A model generated the notes under the pieces. It did no database searches. It saw nothing but the letters and a program-made list of their open reading frames with translations, and was not told the DNA's origin. Below, piece after piece: positions 55,754 to 64,000 of a stretch of DNA of 64,000 nt. The position numbers and the translations under genes are program-made. Each line of letters starts with the position of its first letter. The first letter of the stretch is position 1. This DNA is from CAWCDJ01 sp963836015 (GTDB taxonomy: Bacteria; Acidobacteriota; Terriglobia; Bryobacterales; Bryobacteraceae), in NCBI GenBank assembly GCA_963836015.1, contig CAWIIF010000015.1, forward strand, positions 1-64,000. Reading direction: 5' to 3'.

Positions 55754-56423
55754 GGCGCACCTCCTCGCGCGGCCCGCTCCCCGAAATCCGGCCATAGAGG
55801 AGCCACGCTCCGGCGGCGATCAGCAGCACCGGCCAGAAGCGCGCCACGTATTCGAAATCCAGCAGGTCGAGCGTGCGGAGCAGCATCAGGATGCCCAGCA
55901 CGATCAGGGTGATGGCCGCCACCGGCGCCTGGTTCTTGCCGCGCAGGTCGAGCAGGCTCGAATATTCGTCCACCGGCTCGCCCATACGCCGCTTGCGCGC
56001 CGTGTGATAGGCCTCGAAGACCATGTAGAACCACCACACGCCGATCAGGATGCCGAAGACCGGCTCGAGTCCATGGGCCGCCCGGGAATCCACCAGGCTG
56101 CACAGGATTCCGAACACCACCGCATGGACCAGGCCCTTGGCATACTGGCCGTTGTAGATGGCGCCGACGCCCGGAATCATGCCGAGAAACAGCGCCAATC
56201 CGGGCGAAACGTCGGAGTAGATGTAAGGAGGAGGCATGCTGCCAGGTGCGGGGGGCGCCTGCGCCGCGGCGGCGTAACCGGCCGCCGGGGCCGCCGGGGC
56301 GGGCGCGTGCTCTTCGCAAAATACCGTTCCGTACGCGTCCCGCCGGCACGCATTGCACACCGGCTTGCCGCAATTCCGGCAATAGGCCGTGGCTGGCGTT
56401 TCAGGGTGGTTCTGGCAATTCAT
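55740..56423 (-). CDS. B-box-type zinc finger membrane protein with LiaF-like tail
   Basis: 227 aa from ATG 56423. The N terminus is a B-box-like zinc finger (CQNHPETPATAYCRNCGKPV, CNACRRDAYGTVFCEEH). An Ala/Pro linker leads to membrane helices (LALFLGMIPGVGAIYNGQYA, KGLVHAVVFGILCSLV) resembling TM2-type proteins. The last segment (AAITLIVLGILMLLRTLDLL, RFWPVLLIAAGAWLLYGR) is again the LiaF transmembrane pair. It likely senses or relays envelope state; that role is inferred from the operon. Confidence 0.75.
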   Translation of the reverse strand: MNCQNHPETPATAYCRNCGKPVCNACRRDAYGTVFCEEHAPAPAAPAAGYAAAAQAPPAPGSMPPPYIYSDVSPGLALFLGMIPGVGAIYNGQYAKGLVHAVVFGILCSLVDSRAAHGLEPVFGILIGVWWFYMVFEAYHTARKRRMGEPVDEYSSLLDLRGKNQAPVAAITLIVLGILMLLRTLDLLDFEYVARFWPVLLIAAGAWLLYGRISGSGPREEVRHERQ

Positions 56424-56433
56424 AACGTATCCC

Positions 56434-57081
56434 TCAATGTGAATCTGCCGGACGGCCCGCTGCTGGCGTGCCGCCGGGTGCTGCTGGTCCGCTTCCCGGA
56501 CTGGAGTTGACCGGCAGCTTGCGGTCGTCGCTCGCGGGGCTTGCCCCGCTGTTCGGCGCCTGCCGGCTTTCGTCCTGCTGCTGCCATTCCCGCAGCGTGG
56601 TTTGAATCTGGTAAACAAACTTCAGGTTGTTGTAGAACTTCACCGTGCGCCCCCAGGTGCGGGCGGCGCGGTCTTCCATCGCGGCCCACACCGCCGTGGG
56701 CTTCAAATCTTCCGGCCGTAGCTGCCGCACCGGCACCACGAACTGCGCCAGCATCGACAGCGAGATCACCGTCAACGCCATTCCCATGGCGAACTTCGGC
56801 TGGCGGATCGGGCTCAACAGTGCCGACAACCACGCCCGGAACTTCGATTTCGTCTTGGTCTTGCTCCAGGGCGCGTCGAACAGAATGCGCGTGATCAGCT
56901 CCGGAGGCGGCTCTACTGCCGCGGCGCGCTCGATGAACGCCAGCGCCGCGACGGAATCCCGCGCCAGCTCGGCGCACACCGGGCATTCGGCCAGATGGCG
57001 TTCGACTTCCGCCTTCTCCGCCGCTCCCAGCGTGCCTTCCGCGTAATCGCAGATCAGGATTTCGATCTGTGCGCAGTTCAT
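56434..57081 (-). CDS. Anti-sigma factor with zf-HC2 zinc finger
   Basis: 215 aa. Zinc-binding HxxxCxxC in VERHLAECPVCAELARD (zf-HC2/ZAS domain), then one membrane helix near residue 100 (FAMGMALTVISLSMLAQFVV) and a periplasmic tail. Its ATG overlaps the sigma gene stop by 4 bases, the classic sigma/anti-sigma arrangement. It should hold the ECF sigma inactive until a signal arrives. Confidence 0.85.
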   Translation of the reverse strand: MNCAQIEILICDYAEGTLGAAEKAEVERHLAECPVCAELARDSVAALAFIERAAAVEPPPELITRILFDAPWSKTKTKSKFRAWLSALLSPIRQPKFAMGMALTVISLSMLAQFVVPVRQLRPEDLKPTAVWAAMEDRAARTWGRTVKFYNNLKFVYQIQTTLREWQQQDESRQAPNSGASPASDDRKLPVNSSPGSGPAAPGGTPAAGRPADSH

Positions 57082-57758
57082 ACCGCCAGCTTCTGCTTTC
57101 GCAGCAGGCGGGCCAGCTCGGCCCTGCCCCGGTTGATCCGTGATTTCACCGTGCCCTCCGGAATCTGCAGCACTTCGGCGATCTCACGATACTCCATCTC
57201 TTGTAAATCCCGCAAAATTACGGCTTCCCGCAGATCCGGCGATAGCCGCTGCAAAGCCGCCTGAAGAATCTCGCTGGCTTCCCGCCCGGCCACCGCGTGG
57301 TCGGGACGGGTCGACGCCGCAGCCCCGGCTTCCTCCAGCATCGGAAGCTGTTCCTCGATGGAATCGGTAACCCTCTCCTGACGTGTTCGGCGATAGTGGT
57401 CGATCAAAAGGTTACGCGTGACCCTCGATAGCCACGTCGCAAACGAGCCTTCCGTCGACCGGAAGGTCTTCACCGTTCGGAATACCCGCAGGAATACTTC
57501 CTGGGTCAGGTCCTGCGCTTCCTGGCTGCTCCCGGTGAAGCGGAAGCAGAGGGCGTAGACCTTGCGCGTGTGGAGCCGGACGAGCTCCTCCCACGCAGTC
57601 TCCTCACCGCGCAGACATCGCGAAACGAGCGTGAAATCAGGGTCCAAGGTCCGTTCTACCAGATTGCGCGATCCGCCGATAGCCGATTTCGGAAGTGATG
57701 TTTCGGTCCCCACCCCGTAGGTTCCGAACTTCCCGAATGTAAGCGTCGCGGAGGCCAT
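57078..57758 (-). CDS. ECF-type RNA polymerase sigma factor
   Basis: 226 aa from ATG 57758 (an in-frame ATG at 57800 is possible). Region 2: LVRLHTRKVYALCFRFTGSS, then AQDLTQEVFLRVFRTVKTFR and FATWLSRVTRNLLIDHYRRT. Region 4: LQRLSPDLREAVILRDLQEM, EYREIAEVLQIPEGTVKSRI. It is the first gene of the minus-strand operon reaching to 52.05 kb and probably drives it. Confidence 0.88.
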   Translation of the reverse strand: MASATLTFGKFGTYGVGTETSLPKSAIGGSRNLVERTLDPDFTLVSRCLRGEETAWEELVRLHTRKVYALCFRFTGSSQEAQDLTQEVFLRVFRTVKTFRSTEGSFATWLSRVTRNLLIDHYRRTRQERVTDSIEEQLPMLEEAGAAASTRPDHAVAGREASEILQAALQRLSPDLREAVILRDLQEMEYREIAEVLQIPEGTVKSRINRGRAELARLLRKQKLAV

Positions 57759-57862
57759 GGCACTCGTCTCTTTACATATGGAGAAACGAGGCTTTTTCAT
57801 GATAGGTTCAATTTTTCCGGTATGCTAGCTCTTCGCGCATATACCGTGCCAGGAGGAACATC

Positions 57863-58909
57863 ATTCGCCGCCATACGTGGAAGTGGGTTGCCGGTTGTGT
57901 GCTCGCCGCCGCGCTGGTTCTTTGGTTCGTCTACTCCCGCGTTACCCAACATGGGTTCGATTGGAACCTCGCCGCCACCAGCCTCTCCCGCCTGCGCTGG
58001 GGCTGGCTGCTGCTCTCCCTGGTCCCGATTTTCGGCACCTACTATGGCCGCGCCCTCCGCTGGGCGGTCTTCCTGAAACCCCTCAAGCCGCACCCGTCCA
58101 TCGCCAACCTGCTCTCCGCGACGATCGTCGGATTCACCGCCATTACCCTGTTCGGCCGCCCCGGGGAGTTCGTCCGCCCGTACCTGATCGCTGTCAAGGA
58201 ACAGGTGCCGGTCCCCTCCCAGTTCGCCGCCTGGGTGCTGGAGCGTATTTTCGACCTCCTGATGGCCCTGTTGGTCTTCGCCTTCGCCCTGACTCAGGTG
58301 GATTCCTCCCGGCTCCACGTGGGCTCGCAATTGGCCTGGGTGATGGCCGCCGGAGGCCGGATCGTCGGCGCCGCCTGCGTGATCCTCCTGGCTATCCTGC
58401 TCTCCCTCCGGCACTTCGCCGAACCCGTACAGCGCCGCTTGGTGAGCGCGCTGCGCTTTCTTCCGGAAACGCAATTCCATAGAATAGAGAAGCTGATCGT
58501 CACCTTCGTTCAGGGCGTGGAGGCAACCCGCAGCGACGGCGCCCTGATCCTGGTGTTCGTCTACTCCGTCATCGAGTGGCTGCTGATCGCGGCCTGCTAC
58601 TGGAGTCTGGCTCGAGCATTCTCCGGGACGTTATCTCTCACCCTTGTGGATGTGTTGATTTTTATGGGGTTTGTTTCTTTCGGCGCGGCCATTCAGATCC
58701 CCGGCATCGGGGGCGGCATGCAGGTCGTAGCGATCCTGGTTTTGACCGAGCTTTTCGGCGTGCGGCTGGAACTGGCCACCTCATTTGCTTTTTTTATCTG
58801 GTTTCTTACATTCGTAGCAATTGTGCCGGTTGGCTTGGCGTTGGCGCTCAAAGAGGGGCTGGATTGGCACGCACTGCGCCGGATCGGCCGGGAGGCATCA
58901 TCGACGTGA
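57863..58909 (+). CDS. Lysylphosphatidylglycerol synthase TM-like flippase (UPF0104)
   Basis: About 348 aa, eight to nine membrane helices. Conserved family residues: YYGRALRWAVFLKPLKPHPS, TLFGRPGEFVRPYLIAVKEQ and GIGGGMQVVAILVLTELFGV. The reading frame extends upstream of the first standard start (GTG 57899) to an ATT at 57863 that lies 6 bases after a perfect AGGAGG at 57851-57856, giving RRHTWKWVAGCVLAAALV. That makes an ATT start likely, or points to a base error at the start codon. The stop overlaps the nrdR start (GTGA). Confidence 0.75.
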   Translation: MRRHTWKWVAGCVLAAALVLWFVYSRVTQHGFDWNLAATSLSRLRWGWLLLSLVPIFGTYYGRALRWAVFLKPLKPHPSIANLLSATIVGFTAITLFGRPGEFVRPYLIAVKEQVPVPSQFAAWVLERIFDLLMALLVFAFALTQVDSSRLHVGSQLAWVMAAGGRIVGAACVILLAILLSLRHFAEPVQRRLVSALRFLPETQFHRIEKLIVTFVQGVEATRSDGALILVFVYSVIEWLLIAACYWSLARAFSGTLSLTLVDVLIFMGFVSFGAAIQIPGIGGGMQVVAILVLTELFGVRLELATSFAFFIWFLTFVAIVPVGLALALKEGLDWHALRRIGREASST

Positions 58910-59367
58910 AGTGCCCATTTTGCAATCACTTGCATGACAAGGTCGTGGACTCCCGGGAGACCAAGGAGGGCGACACCATCCGCCGCCGGCGGGAGTGCCT
59001 CGCATGTGAACGGCGCTTCACCACCTACGAGCGCATCGATGAAGTTCCCTATATGGTAGTGAAGAAGGACGGGCGGCGGGAGAAGTTCGACCGTCAGAAA
59101 GTGCTGGGGGGTCTCCTCAAGGCCTGCGAGAAGCGCCCGGTCAGCATGGCGAAGCTCTCCGAGTTGGTGAACCGGGTCGAATCCAAGGTCAGCGACTCAC
59201 CCGACCGCGAGATATCTACTACAGAAATAGGAGAATATTTGATGGACAATCTTCGCGATCTGGACAAGATCGCCTATGTGCGATTCGCGTCCGTGTACCG
59301 TGACTTCCAGGACGAGCAAGCCTTCTTCAACGAACTGAAGAACCTGATGCGGCAGAAGCTCCCCTGA
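58906..59367 (+). CDS. nrdR: Transcriptional repressor NrdR
   Basis: 153 aa, the normal length. Zinc ribbon with CPFCNH and CLACERRFTTYERI, followed by an ATP-cone (VVKKDGRREKFDRQKVLGGL, LKACEKRPV). NrdR binds NrdR boxes in ribonucleotide reductase promoters and senses ATP/dATP. GTG 58906 overlaps the preceding stop by 4 bases. Confidence 0.95.
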   Translation: MKCPFCNHLHDKVVDSRETKEGDTIRRRRECLACERRFTTYERIDEVPYMVVKKDGRREKFDRQKVLGGLLKACEKRPVSMAKLSELVNRVESKVSDSPDREISTTEIGEYLMDNLRDLDKIAYVRFASVYRDFQDEQAFFNELKNLMRQKLP

Positions 59368-59454
59368 AGCAGGGGTTTCGAGGGGCCGGCCTTCACGGTT
59401 TCTTGTTGAAATCCATGTAACCTTCTCAGTTTTAAGACATCATTAAAATAGAGC

Positions 59455-59482
59455 TTAACTTTGCTGGCAAATGTGTTATTAT
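59455..59482 (+). promoter_or_regulatory. Candidate sigma-70 promoter upstream of rpoD
   Basis: TTAACT (59455-59460) and TATTAT (59477-59482) are spaced by 16 bases, in an AT-rich stretch about 110 bases before the rpoD start. Match is partial. Confidence 0.35.
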
Positions 59483-59590
59483 CAGTCGGAAGTCGAACCC
59501 CGAATGCACCCGATCTTCTCTATACTTCGGGCGGGACCAGCAGAGAGTCGGTTCTTTTTCACTCAATAACCCATTTCCCAGGACATCTCG

Positions 59591-61156
59591 ATGCAGCGTC
59601 GCGTGTCGATGGGGGAGGTGAGTCTTTTGGATCATTTTGAAGATCAGTTCTTAGCGGACAACCCTGAAAATCTAGGTCTCAATTTTGAGGACGAAGCAAA
59701 GTTCTTCGACCCGGAGGCCACCCATGAGGCCGATTTCCTGCACCCGGCTCCGGTGGAGGAGTCGATCTATACCGACGACCCTGTCCGCGTGTATTTGCGC
59801 GAGATGGGTGCCGTTCCGCTACTGACCCGTGAAGGAGAAGTCGATCTTGCCCGCCGGATGGAGCGCGGCAAGTTGAGGATGCAAAAGGCGATCAGCCGTT
59901 CCGCCCTGGTTCAGGGGGTGGTTGTCGATCTCGCCGAGCAGATCAAAAAAGAAACCATCGAACTCGAGAGCCAGGTGGACCTCGGGGATGTCGAGGAGGG
60001 CACTCCGGCCGATCTGAAGGTGCGCGCCGAAGCCGCCAAGCAGTTTGCGGAGATCCTGCTTCTTCATAAGAAACAAACGCAGTTACAGGAAAAGGTCGAG
60101 GTCACTCCGGTGGCCAACAAGCGGCCGCGAAAACGCCTGTGCGCCAAGCTGAACCGCGCCCGCGTGGAGACTTCGCTGGCCATTCGCCGCACCCCGTTCC
60201 GCGTCAACAAGTGGAAGGAGTTCGCCCGCGAAATCGAGCGCTCCGTCGACGAAATCAGCCACCTGGACAGCGAAACCCGGAAGCTCGAGACGCGCAACAA
60301 TCCCATCCAGCAGGCCCGCCTGCGCGAACTGAAGCGCGAGATCCGCAAGCGGGAGGCCGCCGCCGGCGCCACCCTGCCCGAGCTCAAGCACAGCCTGACG
60401 GTCATCCGCCACGGCGAGGCCGAGGCGGAGCGAGCCAAGAAAGACCTGGTGGAAGCCAACCTCCGGCTGGTCGTTTCGGTGGCCAAAAAATACGTCAACC
60501 GCGGCCTGCATCTGCTTGATTTGATTCAGGAAGGCAATATCGGCCTGATGCGCGCCGCCGACAAGTTCGAGTACCGCCGCGGCTACAAGTTCTCTACCTA
60601 CGCTACGTGGTGGATTCGGCAGGCCATCACGCGCGCCATCGCGGACCAGTCCCGCACCATCCGCATTCCGGTTCACATGAACGAGAGTATGAACAAGTTC
60701 CTGCGCGCCACCCGCGAGCTGGAAAAGGAACTCGGCCGTACTCCTACAAATGACGAGATTGGCCGCCGGATGGATATCCCGGTCGAGAAGGTCCAGAAGC
60801 TCAAGACCATTTCGCGCGATCCCGTATCCCTGGAAACTCCTGTCGGCCGCGACGGCGAGTCGGCGCTGGGCGACCTCATCGAAGACCGCTGGGTCGGCTC
60901 TCCGGTAGACGCGGTGATCGAATCCAACGTTCGCGACGAAACCGCCGGCATCCTCAAAACCCTCTCCCCCAAGGAGGAGAAGGTGATCCGGATGCGGTTC
61001 GGGATCGGCTGCGAGCGCGAGCACACCCTCGAAGAGATCGGGCAGGAGTTCGACGTTACCCGCGAGCGCATCCGCCAGATCGAAGCCAAAGCCCTTCGCC
61101 AGTTGCGAGCCCCCGAGCGGGCCCGCCGCCTGCGCGCCTTGATGGCAGCCCGCTAA
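59591..61156 (+). CDS. rpoD: Principal RNA polymerase sigma factor RpoD
   Basis: 521 aa from ATG 59591; in-frame ATG 59609 and TTG 59627 are alternatives. Region 1.2: [20 protein letters not shown]. Region 2: [60 protein letters not shown]. Region 3 and region 4: [36 protein letters not shown]. Region 1.1 is missing and the spacer between 1.2 and 2 is shorter than in E. coli, as in many non-proteobacterial housekeeping sigmas. Confidence 0.93.
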   Translation: MQRRVSMGEVSLLDHFEDQFLADNPENLGLNFEDEAKFFDPEATHEADFLHPAPVEESIYTDDPVRVYLREMGAVPLLTREGEVDLARRMERGKLRMQKAISRSALVQGVVVDLAEQIKKETIELESQVDLGDVEEGTPADLKVRAEAAKQFAEILLLHKKQTQLQEKVEVTPVANKRPRKRLCAKLNRARVETSLAIRRTPFRVNKWKEFAREIERSVDEISHLDSETRKLETRNNPIQQARLRELKREIRKREAAAGATLPELKHSLTVIRHGEAEAERAKKDLVEANLRLVVSVAKKYVNRGLHLLDLIQEGNIGLMRAADKFEYRRGYKFSTYATWWIRQAITRAIADQSRTIRIPVHMNESMNKFLRATRELEKELGRTPTNDEIGRRMDIPVEKVQKLKTISRDPVSLETPVGRDGESALGDLIEDRWVGSPVDAVIESNVRDETAGILKTLSPKEEKVIRMRFGIGCEREHTLEEIGQEFDVTRERIRQIEAKALRQLRAPERARRLRALMAAR

Positions 61157-61163
61157 TAGTTTA

Positions 61164-61188
61164 GGGAGCAGGCGCGCGGCCTGCTCCC
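61164..61188 (+). terminator. Intrinsic terminator of rpoD
   Basis: GGGAGCAGGC (61164-61173) pairs fully with GCCTGCTCCC (61179-61188) around a GCGCG loop, followed by TCTCTTCCTCTC. The T-run is weak, but the hairpin lies 8 bases after the stop. Confidence 0.6.
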
Positions 61189-61216
61189 TCTCTTCCTCTC
61201 ATGTCATCATAAGAGC

Positions 61217-62386
61217 ATGCATTTGAGAGGGATTATGCTGGGTGCGGCCCTGGCCGCTTCTGTCTGTTCTTTTGCGGCCGACCAGCCGAAGCTGCCGCCT
61301 CCCTACGCTACCAAGTCCGCCAACAACGGCCCCGTCGTCATCCCGCAGCCGTCCGGTGCTCAGCTCAAAGTGCCAGCCGGCTTCCACATGGAGATCTGGG
61401 CCGAAGGATTCCGCCGGCCCCGCTTCATGATCCTGGGCCCCGGAAACGAAGTGATCCTCGCGGATGCCGCGCCCAAACCCAACGGCGCGATCTATGTCTT
61501 CCAGGGCAAGGAGCCGAAAAAGATCATCGACGGCCTCTACCAGCCCTACGGACTCGCGTATCACGACGGATACCTGTACGTCGGCGAATCCGATTCGGTC
61601 AAGCGCTATCCCTACGATTCGAAGACCATGACTGCCGGCAAGGGCGTCGAGATCATCTCTCTCGCGGGCATCGACAAGCATCACTGGACGCGCAGCCTGC
61701 TGATAGATCGCGCCGGCAGGAAGATCTACGTCGGGGTCGGCTCCGGCTCGAACTCCTCCCCGGGCGAGGATCCCCGGCGGGCCGCCATCAACCGCTATAA
61801 TCTGGACGGCTCCGGCCATGAAATCTTCGCCGCCGGCCTGCGCAATCCGATCGGCATGCACTGGTATCCCGGCACCGATACCCTGTGGGCGGCCGTGCAG
61901 GAGCGCGACGATCTGGGCGACGACCTGGTCCCCGACTACCTCACCCACGTCCAGCAGGGCGCGTTCTACGGATGGCCGTATGCCTACATCGGACCCAATG
62001 AAGACCCCACCAACAAGGGTCTGCGTCCCGACCTCGTCGCCAAAACCGTGGTGCCCGACGTACTGCTGGGCGCGCACCGGGCCGTTCTGGATTTCGTCTT
62101 CTACACCGGCAAGCAGTTTCCGCAGGAGTATCAGGGCGGCGCGTTCCTGGCGTTTCACGGCTCGTGGAACCGCTCGAAGAGGGTAGGCCAGTCCATCGCC
62201 TTCGTTCCGTTCCGGAACGGCAAGCCCTCCGGTCCGCCGCGCGAAATCGTGACCGGTTGGATGCTCGGTCCCGACCAGGCGGAAGTCTGGGGCCGCCCGG
62301 TAGCCCTGTTGCAGTTGCCCGACGGCAGCCTGCTGGTCTCCGAAGACGGCAACAAACGCATCTGGCACCTCACGTACGCCAAGTAA
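61217..62386 (+). CDS. PQQ-dependent sugar dehydrogenase-like (sorbosone/glucose dehydrogenase family)
   Basis: 389 aa with signal peptide (MLGAALAASVCSFAA). Six-bladed propeller of the GSDH family: VPAGFHMEIWAEGFRRPRFM, YVGVGSGSNSSPGEDPRRAA, GLRNPIGMHWYPGTDTLWAA, QGAFYGWPYAYIGPNEDP and GSWNRSKRVGQ. Periplasmic aldose or sorbosone oxidation with PQQ is typical; no pqq genes are seen here. Confidence 0.83.
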   Translation: MHLRGIMLGAALAASVCSFAADQPKLPPPYATKSANNGPVVIPQPSGAQLKVPAGFHMEIWAEGFRRPRFMILGPGNEVILADAAPKPNGAIYVFQGKEPKKIIDGLYQPYGLAYHDGYLYVGESDSVKRYPYDSKTMTAGKGVEIISLAGIDKHHWTRSLLIDRAGRKIYVGVGSGSNSSPGEDPRRAAINRYNLDGSGHEIFAAGLRNPIGMHWYPGTDTLWAAVQERDDLGDDLVPDYLTHVQQGAFYGWPYAYIGPNEDPTNKGLRPDLVAKTVVPDVLLGAHRAVLDFVFYTGKQFPQEYQGGAFLAFHGSWNRSKRVGQSIAFVPFRNGKPSGPPREIVTGWMLGPDQAEVWGRPVALLQLPDGSLLVSEDGNKRIWHLTYAK

Positions 62387-62568
62387 AGGGGGGGTAGTCT
62401 CGGGGCCTGCATCGTTTTGTCACGGCCGGGAAGTGTGCATCCCGGCGCGTCACTTGTGCGGGATCGTGCCAGGCAGCCTATTGTAATTTTTCCGGGAGCT
62501 TGTTGAAAGCAAAGGCCCGGGTATATGGCAGCCGGATTGCTAAAGTTCACGCCGAGGAGGAACGGCTG

Positions 62569-62793
62569 ATGCCGATCGCGAAGATAACCGGACAGGGTTT
62601 GGCGGCGATGGCGCTTTCAGTCGCCCTCCTTTGGGGTTGCGTGATCGCCGACGTGGTCCAGGAACGCCGGGCGTATGCGGAACGTGCCCGCGTTCTGCAG
62701 GAACTGCAGCTCCTGCAGCGGAGTACCCGCCCCGAGCCGGTTTCCGTTCCGATGCCGGGTCCCGCGCGGCGTCCACGGCCTTTCGCTGGATGA
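62569..62793 (+). CDS. Small hypothetical membrane protein
   Basis: 74 aa from ATG 62569, with GAGGA about 8 nt upstream. One membrane helix (LAAMALSVALLWGCVIADVV), then a short coiled coil (ERARVLQELQLLQRS) and a Pro/Arg tail. No family recognised. Confidence 0.5.
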   Translation: MPIAKITGQGLAAMALSVALLWGCVIADVVQERRAYAERARVLQELQLLQRSTRPEPVSVPMPGPARRPRPFAG

Positions 62794-62821
62794 CCGGCCC
62801 TCTAACGGTACAATTGCAACG

Positions 62822-64000
62822 ATGGCGAAAATCGTTGTAATCCTCTCCTTCCTGCTGATCGCCGCCGGATGCCGCCACGAAAGCCCCTCCGAGCAGCTCT
62901 CCCGCCTCTCGGAAGAGTTCGTCTACACCGTACTTTCCTTCTCCCCCTCCTTCGCGACCAGCGTCGGGCTGCACGAATACCGCAAAGAGAGCCTCGACCA
63001 GAAACTGGATGACTTCAGCTCCAAGGCCATCGACGACCAGCGCCGCTTTTACACCGGGTTCCAGCAGCGGCTGCGCCTGCTGCGCTTCGACCAGCTTTCG
63101 CCCGAGGAGCAGGCGGACTTCACCATCCTTCAGGACCAGGCCGCACTCGCGCTGCTCGACTTGAACGAGGTGCACACGTCCCTGCACAATCCGACTCTGT
63201 ACGTCGAGGCGCTCGGCAATGCGCTGTTCAACCCTTCTGTGCTCGAGTACGCTCCCAAGCCGAAGCGCTTCCAGGACATCATCGCCCGCCTGCAAAAGGT
63301 GCCGCTGTATCTCGACCAGGCGGGAGTCAACCTGGTCTCGGCGCCGGACATCTGGACCCAGGTGGCCATCCAGGAAAATGAGGGCAACATCGAGCTGGTC
63401 GACAAGACTCTGCGCGCCGCGGTTCCCGACAATCTGCGGGCCGACTACACGCGCGCGGCCGGGCCGGCCCTCGACGCCCTCAACAAGTTCCAGGCCTACC
63501 TGAAAACCAACCTGTCCAACCGCGACGATGCCAGCTGGCGACTCGGACAGGACATGTACATGCGCAAATTCCGCTATGCGCTGGAAAGCGGGATCGAGGC
63601 GGATACCGCGCTCGAGCTGGCGGAGCGCCGGCTGCGGGAGGTGCGCGCCCACATGCTGGAGCTGGCCCTGCCCCTGCACCATGCCATGTATCCGGCGCAC
63701 GGAGAGCATGCCGAGCTTTCGGGCGACGCGCGAGAGAACGCCGTGATCGGCGAAGTCCTCGCGAAGATCGCCGAGCGTCATTCCACCCGCGAATCGTACA
63801 TGGAAGATGCCCGCAAGGACCTCGAAGAAGCCCGGGCCTTCGTCCAGGCGAAGCACCTGCTCACCTTGCCCCCGCGCTCCAACCTGCAGGTCATTCCCAC
63901 TCCGGAATTCATGCGCGGCATCTACGCGGTCGGCGGATTCAACCCGGCGCCCGCCCTCGAGCCGCAGCTGGGCGCCTTCTACTGGGTGACGCCGATTCCG
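62822..64000 (+). CDS. DUF885 family lipoprotein, cut by window end
   Basis: About 393 codons to the edge, ATG 62822. A lipobox (LLIAAGCRHE) directs lipidation. The body matches DUF885, large helical proteins of about 550-600 aa that resemble metal-dependent carboxypeptidases; seen here are LSPEEQADFTILQDQAALAL, PKPKRFQDIIARLQKVPLYL and LPPRSNLQVIPTPEFMRG. The HExxH that these proteins carry would come later, outside the window. Confidence 0.8.
   Translation, partial: MAKIVVILSFLLIAAGCRHESPSEQLSRLSEEFVYTVLSFSPSFATSVGLHEYRKESLDQKLDDFSSKAIDDQRRFYTGFQQRLRLLRFDQLSPEEQADFTILQDQAALALLDLNEVHTSLHNPTLYVEALGNALFNPSVLEYAPKPKRFQDIIARLQKVPLYLDQAGVNLVSAPDIWTQVAIQENEGNIELVDKTLRAAVPDNLRADYTRAAGPALDALNKFQAYLKTNLSNRDDASWRLGQDMYMRKFRYALESGIEADTALELAERRLREVRAHMLELALPLHHAMYPAHGEHAELSGDARENAVIGEVLAKIAERHSTRESYMEDARKDLEEARAFVQAKHLLTLPPRSNLQVIPTPEFMRGIYAVGGFNPAPALEPQLGAFYWVTPIP

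Noticed and set aside
1..64000. CRISPR array
   Set aside because: No series of regularly spaced direct repeats was seen in any intergenic region.

Overview
The window is high-GC bacterial chromosome and most resembles an acidobacterium of the Solibacter/Bryobacterales type. This is inferred from gene families, not from a marker gene: an ADOP-type MacB/FtsX permease, two very large Oar-like TonB receptors with an N-terminal carboxypeptidase-regulatory domain, a VWFA-related protein, a Tat-exported DUF1080 protein, DUF4097/LiaF-like envelope proteins and a homodimeric pyruvate dehydrogenase. There is one tRNA gene (tRNA-Glu, CTC). No rRNA, CRISPR array or prophage was seen.

Layout. 1-4.1 kb holds two decayed genes, a PAS-domain sensor and an ADOP permease, each with several frameshifts. 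4.3-10.0 kb is clearly poorer in GC than the rest. It carries a PilZ domain fused to a class I HMG-CoA reductase, a SAM methyltransferase and a large membrane sensor kinase. The kinase loses its catalytic half to an ISL3-family transposase that reads on in the same frame (about 10.05-11.15 kb). The tRNA and a cupin-regulator tail follow. 11.5-21.3 kb has a TPR protein, an MFS carrier, a glycosyltransferase, a PIG-L deacetylase, a patatin lipase and a TonB receptor. 21.3-28.4 kb has a LysW-like zinc ribbon, AceE, a cation-efflux protein, and a dehydrogenase/oligogalacturonate lyase pair. 28.5-41 kb has an Oar-like receptor, thiol-redox proteins, a penicillin-binding-like serine hydrolase, a DUF1080-PHP fusion, an MFS carrier, a BlaI/M56 pair and a GT39-like protein. 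41-52 kb has a second Oar-like receptor, ComEC, a self-cleaving S74 chaperone protein, an acyl-CoA ligase and an FGE-like/Rieske-like pair.

52-57.8 kb is a tightly overlapping minus-strand operon: ECF sigma, zf-HC2 anti-sigma, two LiaF/B-box membrane proteins, DUF4097, MFS and a shortened VWFA protein. It reads as an envelope-stress regulon. 57.9-64 kb has a flippase-like protein, NrdR, the principal sigma factor RpoD, a PQQ-type sugar dehydrogenase and a DUF885 lipoprotein cut by the window end.

Many otherwise well conserved genes carry one or two frameshifts (HMG-CoA reductase, the glycosyltransferase, PIG-L, aceE, CDF, BlaI, M56, comEC), often beside short G or C runs. Consensus errors are a serious possibility for those. 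The first 4.1 kb looks like real decay. The most unusual items are the PilZ-HMG-CoA reductase fusion in its low-GC island, the kinase-transposase fusion, the shortened VWFA protein in the ECF operon, and the LysW-like protein with an altered C terminus.
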